A DNA stretch of 64,000 nt from Rhodococcus qingshengii (GTDB lineage Bacteria; Actinomycetota; Actinomycetes; Mycobacteriales; Mycobacteriaceae): positions 124,001-188,000 of the forward strand of contig NZ_JAJNCL010000011.1 of assembly GCF_021025955.1 (NCBI RefSeq), written 5' to 3'. The notes under the pieces were generated by a model. The model saw only the letters and a program-made list of their open reading frames with translations, did not search any database and had not been told where the DNA came from. Shown in pieces: positions 50,734-59,790 of the stretch; the stretch's first letter is position 1; every line of letters starts with the position of its first letter. The translations under genes and the position numbers were made by a program.

Positions 50734-51060
50734 TCACCCCTTCCGAATCGTCACATCAGGCCAGGGCGGTCGACGTAGAACGGCCAGAGTTGCGATCACC
50801 GCGGCCGCCAACCCGATGAACTCCCCCATCAAAGCCACCCTGGTGTGATCGACAGCCGGTGACCACGACGGCTCACCCTCGTGGATCGAGAACACTCCCA
50901 CTGGCACCGGTATGGGGTCTCCGCGCCACCGCCGATGCAGACGCGAAACCGTGATGATCATTGATCCGTCGCTGGTCTGGTGCGGTTCACCGAAGATCAT
51001 CGAGGTCCCGGAATCCCCTCGAAGTCGCTCTACCGCATCACGAATCTCCATGATCTCCAT
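50734..51060 (-). CDS. GerW/YtfJ-like small protein with C-terminal membrane helix
   Basis: 108 aa. MIFGEPHQTSDGSMIITVSR, DPIPVPVGVFSIHEGEPSWS and PAVDHTRVALMGEFIGLAAA resemble the GerW (YtfJ) family, whose members end in a helix near the membrane; VIATLAVLRRPPWPD closes it. In non-sporulating actinomycetes the function is unknown. Confidence 0.6.
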   Translation of the reverse strand: MEIMEIRDAVERLRGDSGTSMIFGEPHQTSDGSMIITVSRLHRRWRGDPIPVPVGVFSIHEGEPSWSPAVDHTRVALMGEFIGLAAAVIATLAVLRRPPWPDVTIRKG

Positions 51061-51099
51061 CGTCGCACCGAAACAGCAGCCCTGTGCGAGTATCGATCG

Positions 51100-51504
51100 A
51101 TGGCCGAGTGGTGGGTACCGAGCAGGCGCGTCGAGCGATGGTGGCAGACGATCGTGCTGGCCTGGCTACTCGTTTTCTTCGGCCCAAGCACCATCGACAA
51201 GGTCATCACAGAACCCACAGCTTGGAATTGGACACGGTTCGCGATCTGGCTCTTCGCGACGGTCGGATCTGCTTACTACACCGTCCAAGCCTGGCGAAAC
51301 AGGAACAATCCTCAGGCAGTGTGGTGGGAAGGGACAACTGCACCCTCCGAAATACCCGCCGACGATGTCCGTAGCGCACTCGCGTCGACTGACGACCGTA
51401 TTTCGGCAATCAAGGCACTACGCGAACTACATCCGGGCTTGGGCCTGAAGGATGCGATGGATCTCATCGACGCCCAGCGGGGCGAACAGGGCCCGCATCA
51501 CTGA
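51100..51504 (+). CDS. Membrane protein with L7/L12 C-terminal-like domain
   Basis: 134 aa from an ATG opening MAEWWVPSRRVERWWQTIVL. Two hydrophobic helices (IVLAWLLVFFGPSTIDKVI; FAIWLFATVGSAYYTVQAW) lead to a cytoplasmic tail: DDRISAIKALRELHPGLGLK then DAMDLIDAQ. That tail follows the pattern of the ribosomal L7/L12 C-terminal domain (KIxVIKxLRxxTGLGLKEAK). Such fused or stand-alone domains occur in actinobacteria with unknown roles. Confidence 0.65.
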   Translation: MAEWWVPSRRVERWWQTIVLAWLLVFFGPSTIDKVITEPTAWNWTRFAIWLFATVGSAYYTVQAWRNRNNPQAVWWEGTTAPSEIPADDVRSALASTDDRISAIKALRELHPGLGLKDAMDLIDAQRGEQGPHH

Positions 51505-51932
51505 TAGTTGCGACCATCACAATCACAGTTAGATATCGACACCTTACCGCCACGATCGAACGAGCACGCCAGGAGTTAACCACCTGACAGACAGGCTGTT
51601 TCGCCGAGTTTGACAATTGCGATCAATCGGTGAGCGTCGACCCGACCGATTCAACTCAACGTACCAATCGAATTCGTCGTTCAGCCTTCTACTTGTGACC
51701 CAATGCCACTATTGCCCAATGGTTTACAACCGGAACAACGGTATTCAGTGGGAATTTTCGCGGCAGTACAGCATCTTTCGTCCAGTTGAGTTGACCGAAA
51801 CTTGACGTTACGTTGAATTCCAAAGCAATAGCCCGGTCTTGACCTGCGATGGTGTGAGCGAAACGCCCACCTACGCGTGACACGTGGCCGCCCTAATGGG
51901 CGCTGTGAATGCCTGAATGTTCGAGGAGTGGA
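51505..51932. other. 428-bp intergenic stretch, no gene seen
   Basis: Lower in GC than its surroundings, with no open frame of convincing composition, no clear terminator and no repeat. It presumably holds the promoter of the BCCT transporter gene. Confidence 0.6.
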
Positions 51933-53786
51933 ATGACTGCGGTCAAAACTGCGTGGCGTGAACTACGGAAACCCGTGTTCATCCCCGCATCGATAGTGAT
52001 CTTTGCCCTGATCGCCTTTGCCGTGATCTACGCGGGAACCGCCGCGGATGCTTTCGAAACACTCAACAACGTGATCAGCGACGGCGTCGGCTGGTGGTAC
52101 ATCCTCTCCGCGACCGGTTTCGTGATTTTTGCTCTGTACTGCGGAATCAGCCGCATCGGCAACATCCGATTGGGACGTGACGACGAGCAGCCCGAATTCG
52201 GGATGCTCTCGTGGTTCGCGATGCTCTTCAGTGCCGGTATGGGCATCGGCCTCGTGTTCTACGGAGTAGCCGAACCGCTTTCGCACTACGTGACCCCTCC
52301 CGTCGCCGGGCAGGTCGCCGGATCCACGGACGCCGCGGCCAATCAAGCAATGGAACTGACGATGTTCCACTGGGGCCTGCATGCATGGGCGATCTACGTC
52401 GTCGTCGGCCTGGGTCTGGCGTACATGACCTACCGAAAGGGCCGCCCGCTGTCGATCCGTTGGCTGCTCGAGCCACTGCTCGGACGTGCTCGCATCGAGG
52501 GAAAGATCGGCCACGCCATCGACGTCGTCGCCATCGTCGGCACGCTCTTCGGTGTCGCCACGTCGCTGGGTTTCGGTGTCCAGCAGATCTCGGCCGGCCT
52601 CGACTACCTCGGCTGGGTGGAGACCGACAACTGGTTGGTCATCACCATCATCGTCATCGTGACGGGTATGGCCACCTTCTCAGTCGTCTCCGGCGTCACC
52701 AAGGGCCTCAAGTGGCTCTCCAACATCAACATGATGCTCGCTGCAGCGCTAGCCCTGTTCGTCCTGATTCTGGGACCGACGCTGTTCCTCATGCAGTCGT
52801 GGGTGCAGAACCTCGGCGGATACGTCCAGGCCGTGCCCGAACTGATGCTGCGCACGTCCCCGTTCGCCGAAGACGGCTGGCAGGGCGCCTGGACCATCTT
52901 CTACTGGGGTTGGTGGATGAGCTGGGCACCGTTCGTCGGCATGTTCATCGCGCGCATCTCACGCGGCCGCACCATCCGCGAATTCGTCTTCGGTGTACTG
53001 CTGGCCCCGACGCTGGTCGGGTCGTTGTGGTTCACGATCTTCGGTAACTCCGGCATCCTGCGTCAGCGCAACGAGGGCACGATGCTCGACGCATCCGGCG
53101 CCGTGGACACCAACACGTCACTGTTCACGCTTCTCGACGGACTTCCGCTCGGAACGATTTCGAGTGTCCTCGCGATCGTCGTGATCGTGTTCTTCTTCGT
53201 CACGTCCGCGGATTCCGGCTCGATCGTCATCGACATCCTTGCGACCGGTGGCAGCTTGGAGACCTCCAAGATCACGCGTGTCTACTGGACGTTCCTCTCC
53301 GGTGCCGCCGCCGCGGTTCTCCTCATCGTGGGTGGCAGTGGATCGCTGACCGCGCTGCAGACCGTTGCCATCGCCACCGCTGTGCCGTTCTCGGTCATCA
53401 TGGTGCTCGCGTGCCTGTCGATGCTGAAGGCGTTCCGGTACGAGGTCGCTTCGGCACCTCGCTACCTGCGAGTTTCGACTAATACCCCGGCGTCGACCGA
53501 CGTTCCACAACCCACCGAGAAGCGGCTCCGCGATCTGAAGATCTCGTCGACCTTCGCCGGTCTGACCCCGTCGCAAAACGGGATCACGACGGAACCCTCC
53601 GACGCCCACATGCTCTTCGCGGTCCACGAAGTTCCCGCCCATGCGGTCAATATCGACCCGGATACCGGCGCCGTCGACTTCTCCGAGGAATCGAAGGTTG
53701 TCGATCCACTGGGCGGAGAGGTGTTCGACACACCCGAGTTCGCCGACTCGGCAGAAGGCCACGCCCAAGCTGCCAGTACGGACTGA
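51933..53786 (+). CDS. betP: BCCT-family betaine/carnitine/choline transporter
   Basis: 617 aa with 12 hydrophobic helices. Signature regions: FSAGMGIGLVFYGVAEPLSH, the aromatic-rich WTIFYWGWWMSWAPFVGMFI with ARISRGRTIREFVFGVL, and LGFGVQQISAGLDYLGWVE. It imports quaternary ammonium compounds such as glycine betaine, usually with Na+. A cytoplasmic C-terminal tail of about 100 residues may be an osmosensor as in BetP. GAGGAG precedes the ATG. The symbol is by family only. Confidence 0.9.
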   Translation: MTAVKTAWRELRKPVFIPASIVIFALIAFAVIYAGTAADAFETLNNVISDGVGWWYILSATGFVIFALYCGISRIGNIRLGRDDEQPEFGMLSWFAMLFSAGMGIGLVFYGVAEPLSHYVTPPVAGQVAGSTDAAANQAMELTMFHWGLHAWAIYVVVGLGLAYMTYRKGRPLSIRWLLEPLLGRARIEGKIGHAIDVVAIVGTLFGVATSLGFGVQQISAGLDYLGWVETDNWLVITIIVIVTGMATFSVVSGVTKGLKWLSNINMMLAAALALFVLILGPTLFLMQSWVQNLGGYVQAVPELMLRTSPFAEDGWQGAWTIFYWGWWMSWAPFVGMFIARISRGRTIREFVFGVLLAPTLVGSLWFTIFGNSGILRQRNEGTMLDASGAVDTNTSLFTLLDGLPLGTISSVLAIVVIVFFFVTSADSGSIVIDILATGGSLETSKITRVYWTFLSGAAAAVLLIVGGSGSLTALQTVAIATAVPFSVIMVLACLSMLKAFRYEVASAPRYLRVSTNTPASTDVPQPTEKRLRDLKISSTFAGLTPSQNGITTEPSDAHMLFAVHEVPAHAVNIDPDTGAVDFSEESKVVDPLGGEVFDTPEFADSAEGHAQAASTD

Positions 53787-53884
53787 CCGGCACGTTCGGC
53801 ATGTTGCATTAGGCATATCTGTTCACCAACTCGCAAACTTGTCATGAGACTTTCAACTCGACAGTTCGCAGGACTCTAAGTTTC

Positions 53885-56800
53885 GTGAGTAGAACAGGAC
53901 CAACGGGTTTGCCACTCCAGTCGCAGTCGGAGACGGAACAATCTTTCGGGATACCGTCCGTATTCCTACGGTCGGCGCATGCACCTGCGCCGCGCACGCT
54001 CATCGACATCGTGCGGGCCTCAGCCGAGGCCAACCCGGAAGCACCTGCCATCGACGACGGCGACACCACACTGTCGTACTCGGAGTTGCTCGACGAGATC
54101 GAGCTCGGTGCGCGCTGGCTCGGCGATGCCGGCGTCGGCGCAGGTGACCGCGTCGGCATCAGGATGCCGTCAGGTTCACGTTCGCTGTACGTGGCGATCC
54201 TGTCCATCCTCGCGGCGGGCGCCGCGTACGTGCCCGTCGACGCCGACGATCCGGAAGAGCGCGCCGAGCTGGTCTTCGGTGAGGCGCAGGTAGCGGCGAT
54301 CATCACCGGCGACGGTATCCAGCCAGGTACGGCAGCTAAGCGGCTCGAACATCCACCGGTTCGCGAACCCGAACCCGAGGACGACGCCTGGATCATCTTC
54401 ACCTCAGGATCCACGGGCACCCCCAAGGGCGTCGCGGTCACTCACCTCAATGCCGCGGCGTTCGTCGACGCCGAGGCGCGCATGTTCCTCCAGGACGAGC
54501 CCATCGGACCTGGTGATCGCGTCCTTGCAGGGTTGTCCGTGGCATTCGACGCGTCCTGCGAGGAGATGTGGCTCGCGTGGCGCCACGGCGCCTGCCTCGT
54601 CCCGGCACCTCGTTCGCTGGTTCGCAGCGGCATGGACCTCGGCCCGTGGCTGGTCTCGCGTGACGTCAGCATCGTCTCCACCGTGCCGACCCTTGCGTCT
54701 CTGTGGCCGGCCGAAGCTCTCGAAGCCGTTCGACTGCTGATCTTCGGCGGCGAAGCCTGCCCACCCGAACTGGCCGAGCGCCTGGCTGTCGAGGGTCGCG
54801 AGGTCTGGAACACTTACGGCCCCACCGAGGCAACCGTCGTCGCCTGCGGCGCACTGATGGACGGCAAGAGCCCCGTCAGCATCGGCCTCCCCCTCGACGG
54901 CTGGGACCTTGCCGTCGTCGACGCCCAGAGCAATCCCGTAGCGGTCGGTGAGGTGGGCGAGCTGGTGATCGGCGGCGTCGGCCTGGCCCGCTACCTCGAT
55001 CCCGCGAAGGACGCCGAGAAGTACGCGTCGATGCCTTCGATCGGGTGGGAACGCGCCTACCGGAGCGGCGACCTGGTCCGACTCGAGACCACCGGCCTGA
55101 TGTTCCAAGGCCGCGCGGACGATCAGGTCAAGCTCGGCGGCAGGCGCATCGAACTCGGTGAGGTCGACAACGCCTTACAGAACCTGCCGGGCGTCAGCGG
55201 CGCTGCCGCAGCCGTGAAGAAGACGGCGGCCGGCAATCAACTCCTCGTCGGATACATCGCGAGCACGGATCCCGACTTCGATCTCAAGGCCGCTCATGCA
55301 CTGCTCAGCGAGCAACTACCAGCAGCGCTCGTGCCGCGTCTGGCCCTGATGGACGAACTTCCGACGCGTACGTCAGGCAAGGTAGACCGAAATGCACTGC
55401 CATGGCCATTGCCCGGCGCCGGTGAAGATGCCGGGGCTGCGTTGGGGCTCGACGGCACCGCCGCCTGGGTTGCCGGTCTGTGGGGTTCGATCCTGGGCGC
55501 GCAGATCACCGGACTCGACGACGACTTCTTCGAAGTGGGCGGCGGATCCCTCTCTGCTGCTCAGTTGGTGACCGCCCTGCGCGAGCGGTTCCCCGAAGTG
55601 ACCGTCGCACAGCTCTACGACCATCCACGGTTGGGATCGCTCGCCGAATATCTCGACGAATTGGCACCCACCGAAACTGTCGAGCCGCGCACCGTCGCCC
55701 CCACGCCCTTGAAGACTCAGCTCGCGCAGATCGCCGTCACCGTTCCACTCACGACGCTCACCGGACTGCAGTGGGTGACGTGGCTGGCGATCGCGAACAA
55801 CGTCCTCGGCTGGTTCGTCGACGTCAGCTGGGCGCCCACTGTCTCGTGGTGGTGGATCCTGTTGGCGTTCATCGTGTTCATCACGCCGATCGGCCGTATG
55901 ACCATCGCCGTCGTCGGGGCACGAGTGCTCCTACGCAAGTTGAAGCCAGGGACGTACCCGCGAGGTGGTAGTGAACATCTGCGTCTGTGGATAGCGCTGC
56001 GACTCACCGAAGCCAGTGGCGCAGCCAACCTTTCGGGCGCGCCGTGGATGCTCTATTACGCCCGCGCCCTCGGCGCCGATATCGGCAGCGGCGTCGATCT
56101 CCACACACTTCCCCCGATCACCGGCATGCTCGAGCTCGGTGACGGCTGCTCCGTCGAACCCGAAGTCGACCTCTCCGGCCACTGGATCGACGGCGACGTC
56201 ATTCACATCGGCGAGATCAAGATCGGCGACGGCGCTTCCGTCGGTTCACGCTCGACGCTTCTGCCCGGCGCGCGTATCGGTCGGGACGCCGTCGTCGAAC
56301 CCGGATCTGCGGTGTTCGGCCGAGTGAAGGCAAACCAGCAGTGGGCCGGCTCCCCCGCCACCAAGGTCGGGAAAGCGAATCATCCTTGGCCTGCTGAACA
56401 TCCGAAGCGCGCACCCGGCTGGGTACCGGTATACGGCGTCACCTCGGTCTTCCTGGCCGGTATGCCGATCTTTGCTCTGATGGTCGGGATCGCGTTGATC
56501 GGTTGGTGGATTCGCGACACCGACACGCTCGCGAGTGCAGTGCTCCAATCGTTGATCATGCTTCCCGTCGCAACCGTCCTGAGTTTGCTCGTCTTCGCAG
56601 TCATCACACTGGTGGCAGTTCGTCTTCTCTCGATCGGGCTGACCCCCGGCTACCACCCCGTCCGCAGCCGCATCGGCTGGCAGGTGTGGGCGACCGAACG
56701 CCTGCTCGACTCGGCCAGAACCTTCCTCTTCCCGCTCTACGCGAGCCTGCTGACGCCGGGATGGCTCCGCCTCCTCGGCGCCAAGATCGGCAAGAACGTC

Positions 56801-57802
56801 GAAGCATCCACCGTGCTCCTCCTTCCCAAGTTCACGACGGTCGCCGACGGCGCATTCCTCGCCGACGACACCATGGTTGCGAGCTACGGCCTCGGCGGCG
56901 GCTGGATGCACATCGAACAGGCGAAGATCGGCAAGCGCGCGTTCCTCGGCAACTCCGGTATGACCGCTCCCGGTCGACGCGTTCCCAAGAACGGTCTCGT
57001 CGCGGTTCTATCGGCTACCCCGTCCAAAGCGAAGTCCGGATCATCGTGGCTGGGTAGTCCACCGGTGCGTCTGAGAAGGGCTGCTGGAGACACCGACGCC
57101 GCCCGCACGTTCAATCCGCCGATGCGCCTCAAGATCGCCCGCGGAGTGGTCGAAACCTGCCGACTGATCCCCGTGATGGTCACGTTCGGCATCGGTCTCG
57201 GTGTTCTGTTTGCACTCGAAGCACTGGTCGGTGCAGTCGGATTCTGGTTCGCAGCGCTGCTGAGCGGCGTAATTCTGCTCGTCGCCGGAGCAGTGGCGGG
57301 CGCGATCACCATCGCCGCCAAGTGGATCGTCGTCGGACGCATCGCCAAGGTCGAGCATCCGTTGTGGAGTTCGTTCGTCTGGCGCAACGAGGTGGCCGAC
57401 GCGTTCGTCGAGACCGTCGCGGCGCCGTGGTTCGCTCGCGCGGCGACTGGTACTGCCGTACTGAACATCTTCTTGCGTGGACTCGGGGCCAAGATCGGCA
57501 AGGGCGTTTGGTGTGAGTCGTACTGGCTACCCGAGGCAGATCTTGTGACTTTGGGCGACGGAGCGACAGTGGAACGGGGGTGCGTCGTGCAAACTCATCT
57601 CTTCCATGATCGGATCATGTCCATGGATACCGTCACTCTGGGAGCAGGAGCAACGCTGGGACCGCATTGTGTCGCGCTACCCGCAGCCGGCATCGGCGCG
57701 GGAGCGACAGTCGGGCCCGCATCTCTGGTGATGCGAGGTGACACCGTTCCGCCTTCCACGCGCTGGCAGGGCAACCCGATTGCACCGTGGGCGGCCTCGT
57801 GA
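53885..57802 (+). CDS. Pls/PosA-family single-module non-ribosomal peptide synthetase
   Basis: 1305 aa, close to the 1319 aa recalled for Streptomyces epsilon-poly-lysine synthetase. Adenylation domain (about 35-505): IFTSGSTGTPKGVAVTH, FDASCEEMW, YGPTEATVV, YRSGDLVRL and catalytic Lys499 in RTSGKVDRNAL. Carrier domain with Ser555 in EVGGGSLSAAQ. Then six or so membrane helices alternate with three left-handed beta-helix-like hexapeptide regions. A hand-read specificity code DAESIGTVVK (Asp222, Glu226) suggests a basic amino acid. No condensation domain. It overlaps a metallopeptidase gene by 4 bp. Confidence 0.88.
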   Translation: MSRTGPTGLPLQSQSETEQSFGIPSVFLRSAHAPAPRTLIDIVRASAEANPEAPAIDDGDTTLSYSELLDEIELGARWLGDAGVGAGDRVGIRMPSGSRSLYVAILSILAAGAAYVPVDADDPEERAELVFGEAQVAAIITGDGIQPGTAAKRLEHPPVREPEPEDDAWIIFTSGSTGTPKGVAVTHLNAAAFVDAEARMFLQDEPIGPGDRVLAGLSVAFDASCEEMWLAWRHGACLVPAPRSLVRSGMDLGPWLVSRDVSIVSTVPTLASLWPAEALEAVRLLIFGGEACPPELAERLAVEGREVWNTYGPTEATVVACGALMDGKSPVSIGLPLDGWDLAVVDAQSNPVAVGEVGELVIGGVGLARYLDPAKDAEKYASMPSIGWERAYRSGDLVRLETTGLMFQGRADDQVKLGGRRIELGEVDNALQNLPGVSGAAAAVKKTAAGNQLLVGYIASTDPDFDLKAAHALLSEQLPAALVPRLALMDELPTRTSGKVDRNALPWPLPGAGEDAGAALGLDGTAAWVAGLWGSILGAQITGLDDDFFEVGGGSLSAAQLVTALRERFPEVTVAQLYDHPRLGSLAEYLDELAPTETVEPRTVAPTPLKTQLAQIAVTVPLTTLTGLQWVTWLAIANNVLGWFVDVSWAPTVSWWWILLAFIVFITPIGRMTIAVVGARVLLRKLKPGTYPRGGSEHLRLWIALRLTEASGAANLSGAPWMLYYARALGADIGSGVDLHTLPPITGMLELGDGCSVEPEVDLSGHWIDGDVIHIGEIKIGDGASVGSRSTLLPGARIGRDAVVEPGSAVFGRVKANQQWAGSPATKVGKANHPWPAEHPKRAPGWVPVYGVTSVFLAGMPIFALMVGIALIGWWIRDTDTLASAVLQSLIMLPVATVLSLLVFAVITLVAVRLLSIGLTPGYHPVRSRIGWQVWATERLLDSARTFLFPLYASLLTPGWLRLLGAKIGKNVEASTVLLLPKFTTVADGAFLADDTMVASYGLGGGWMHIEQAKIGKRAFLGNSGMTAPGRRVPKNGLVAVLSATPSKAKSGSSWLGSPPVRLRRAAGDTDAARTFNPPMRLKIARGVVETCRLIPVMVTFGIGLGVLFALEALVGAVGFWFAALLSGVILLVAGAVAGAITIAAKWIVVGRIAKVEHPLWSSFVWRNEVADAFVETVAAPWFARAATGTAVLNIFLRGLGAKIGKGVWCESYWLPEADLVTLGDGATVERGCVVQTHLFHDRIMSMDTVTLGAGATLGPHCVALPAAGIGAGATVGPASLVMRGDTVPPSTRWQGNPIAPWAAS

Positions 57803-59115
57803 AGCCGAACCGCATGCTCGAGGAGCCGCTCGATCCGTACCTGCCGCTCAACGGCAACCGCGGCTACCGCGTGTCCCGGTACGAACTGGAACTGACGTAC
57901 AAGGTCTTCAGCAACCGTCTCGCCGGCAAAGCTGTCGTCACCGCTGTGACCACCGAGAGCCGATCCAAGTTCAGCTTCGACCTCGCGCAGAACCTGCAGG
58001 TGTCCAAGGTGTCCGTCAACGGTGCCCGCGGCACCAAGTACGCGCACTTGAACAACAAGCTGATCCTCACGCCGTCTACCAAGATCCCCGCGGGCGGTGC
58101 CCTGTCGGTCACCATCGCGTACAGCGGCAACCCCGAGCCGATCAAGAGCCTGTGGGGCGAAGTCGGCTGGGAGGAACTCGACGAAGGAACTTTGGTCGCA
58201 AGTCAGCCCAACGGCGCGGCGTCCTGGTTCCCGTGCGACGACCATCCGATTTCCAAAGCGTCGTACCGCATCTCGATCACCACCGATTCCCCGTTCTATG
58301 CCCTCGCCAACGGCAAGCTGATCCGCAAGCAGACCCGTGCGAGTCAGACGACGTGGGTCTACGAGCAGACCGAACCGATGGCAACCTACCTCGCCACCAT
58401 TCAGATCGGCCAGTATGAACACAGGCAGGTGAGCGCTGGTCCGGTGCCGGTTTTCGCCGTTCACCCGCCCCGACTGCGCGCCGCGTTCGACGTCGACTTC
58501 GGCCGCCAACCGCAGATGCTGGAGGTCTTCGGAAAACTCTTCGGCCCGTACCCTTTTGCCGACTACACAGCTGTGGTCACCGACGACGAGCTCGAAATCC
58601 CCATCGAAGCGCAGGGTCTATCCATCTTCGGCTCTAACCACTGCACGGGTAGGCGCGGTTCCGAACGGCTTGTCGCACATGAGCTTGCACACCAGTGGTT
58701 CGGCAACAGCCTTACACTCGGGCAGTGGTGCGACATCTGGTTGCACGAAGGCTTCGCCTGTTACGCGGAGTGGATCTGGTCCGAGAATTCCGGTGGCCCG
58801 TCCTCGAATCAATTAGCCACCAACGCCTATCAAGGGCTGGGGCGGAAATCTCAGGACTTGATCGTCTGCAATCCCGGACCCACCCTGATGTTCGACGATC
58901 GCATCTACAAGCGGGGCGCATTGACTCTGCACGCCCTGCGCGGCGTCCTCGGCGACGAGAAGTTCTTCGAACTGATCCGTCAGTGGACCACGAAGCATCG
59001 GCACAGCACGGTCAGCACCGAGCAATTCACCGATCTCGCTTCGCGTTTCACCGATACTCCGCTCCGCCCGTTGTGGGACTCGTGGCTGAATCAGCGCTCT
59101 CTGCCTCGTCTCTGA
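57799..59115 (+). CDS. M1-family zinc metallopeptidase
   Basis: 438 aa, with no signal peptide. The zinc site is His294-Glu295-x-x-His298 and Glu317 in LVAHELAHQWFGNSLTLGQW then CDIWLHEGFACYAEW. The GAMEN exopeptidase loop of classic M1 enzymes reads IPIEAQGLSIFG, and a conserved Tyr is in IYKRGALTLHALRG. Shorter than full M1 aminopeptidases (lacks the C-terminal helical domain). The GTG start shares GTGA with the synthetase stop, so the pair is coupled; degradation or trimming of the synthetase product is inferred. Confidence 0.9.
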   Translation: MKPNRMLEEPLDPYLPLNGNRGYRVSRYELELTYKVFSNRLAGKAVVTAVTTESRSKFSFDLAQNLQVSKVSVNGARGTKYAHLNNKLILTPSTKIPAGGALSVTIAYSGNPEPIKSLWGEVGWEELDEGTLVASQPNGAASWFPCDDHPISKASYRISITTDSPFYALANGKLIRKQTRASQTTWVYEQTEPMATYLATIQIGQYEHRQVSAGPVPVFAVHPPRLRAAFDVDFGRQPQMLEVFGKLFGPYPFADYTAVVTDDELEIPIEAQGLSIFGSNHCTGRRGSERLVAHELAHQWFGNSLTLGQWCDIWLHEGFACYAEWIWSENSGGPSSNQLATNAYQGLGRKSQDLIVCNPGPTLMFDDRIYKRGALTLHALRGVLGDEKFFELIRQWTTKHRHSTVSTEQFTDLASRFTDTPLRPLWDSWLNQRSLPRL

Positions 59116-59263
59116 CGCTTTCTCACCGCGATGTCACCACGCCGAAACATTCCGAATGCGCCGATTAGCTTTGTCTTACCTTTACTATAGAGGTGGGCCG
59201 AGGGACGACCCCGACAACACAATTTTCAGGGCACACTTCCTCGACAGGCAGATCGGGGGATCG

Positions 59264-59779
59264 ATGTTCGTTGTATTCACAATATGTTTCGTGGTCGGGG
59301 TTGTCGCCCTGATCGGAGCCTTTGCCGTCGGCGAGGTTGCGGATCTGGGCGGGGGCCACGCAGACGGACTGCCATTTCTGAGCCTGACAACTTTGGCCAC
59401 AGCACTTTTCGGCTTCGGTGCCGGCGGCGTAGCTGCCACTCTCGCGGACGCTCCGACGTTGGCAGCGGTGACTGCAGCACTCGCACTCGCCGCCGTTCTC
59501 GTTGTCGTCACGCGCGGACTTCTTCTTCCCTATCTCCTTAAACAACAAGATAATTCGCACATTGGGCGAGGTTCATACCCCGGACTGTTGGGCACGGTCA
59601 CCCTCACCATCGCAGCCGAAGGTTGGGGAGAAGTCTCGTTCGTCGACGCCGAAGGCAATCGCGTGCAAGCCAAGGCCGTCAGTGCACAGCCGATGACGCT
59701 CACCACCGGCACCACCGTCTACATCGCCGATGTAGACGATCAATACCTTCACGTCGTCACGGTTGACGACGCGATCTAA
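59264..59779 (+). CDS. NfeD-like membrane protein
   Basis: 171 aa. Two to three N-terminal hydrophobic helices (FVVFTICFVVGVVALIGAFA; TTLATALFGFGAGGVAATL; LAAVTAALALAAVLVVVTRG) and a C-terminal OB-fold-like domain (GLLGTVTLTIAAEGWGEVSF and TTVYIADVDDQYLHVVTVDD). NfeD proteins partner flotillins in membrane microdomains. GGGGG precedes the ATG; the flotillin gene follows after 11 bases. Confidence 0.85.
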   Translation: MFVVFTICFVVGVVALIGAFAVGEVADLGGGHADGLPFLSLTTLATALFGFGAGGVAATLADAPTLAAVTAALALAAVLVVVTRGLLLPYLLKQQDNSHIGRGSYPGLLGTVTLTIAAEGWGEVSFVDAEGNRVQAKAVSAQPMTLTTGTTVYIADVDDQYLHVVTVDDAI

Positions 59780-59790
59780 GGACTCGATAC

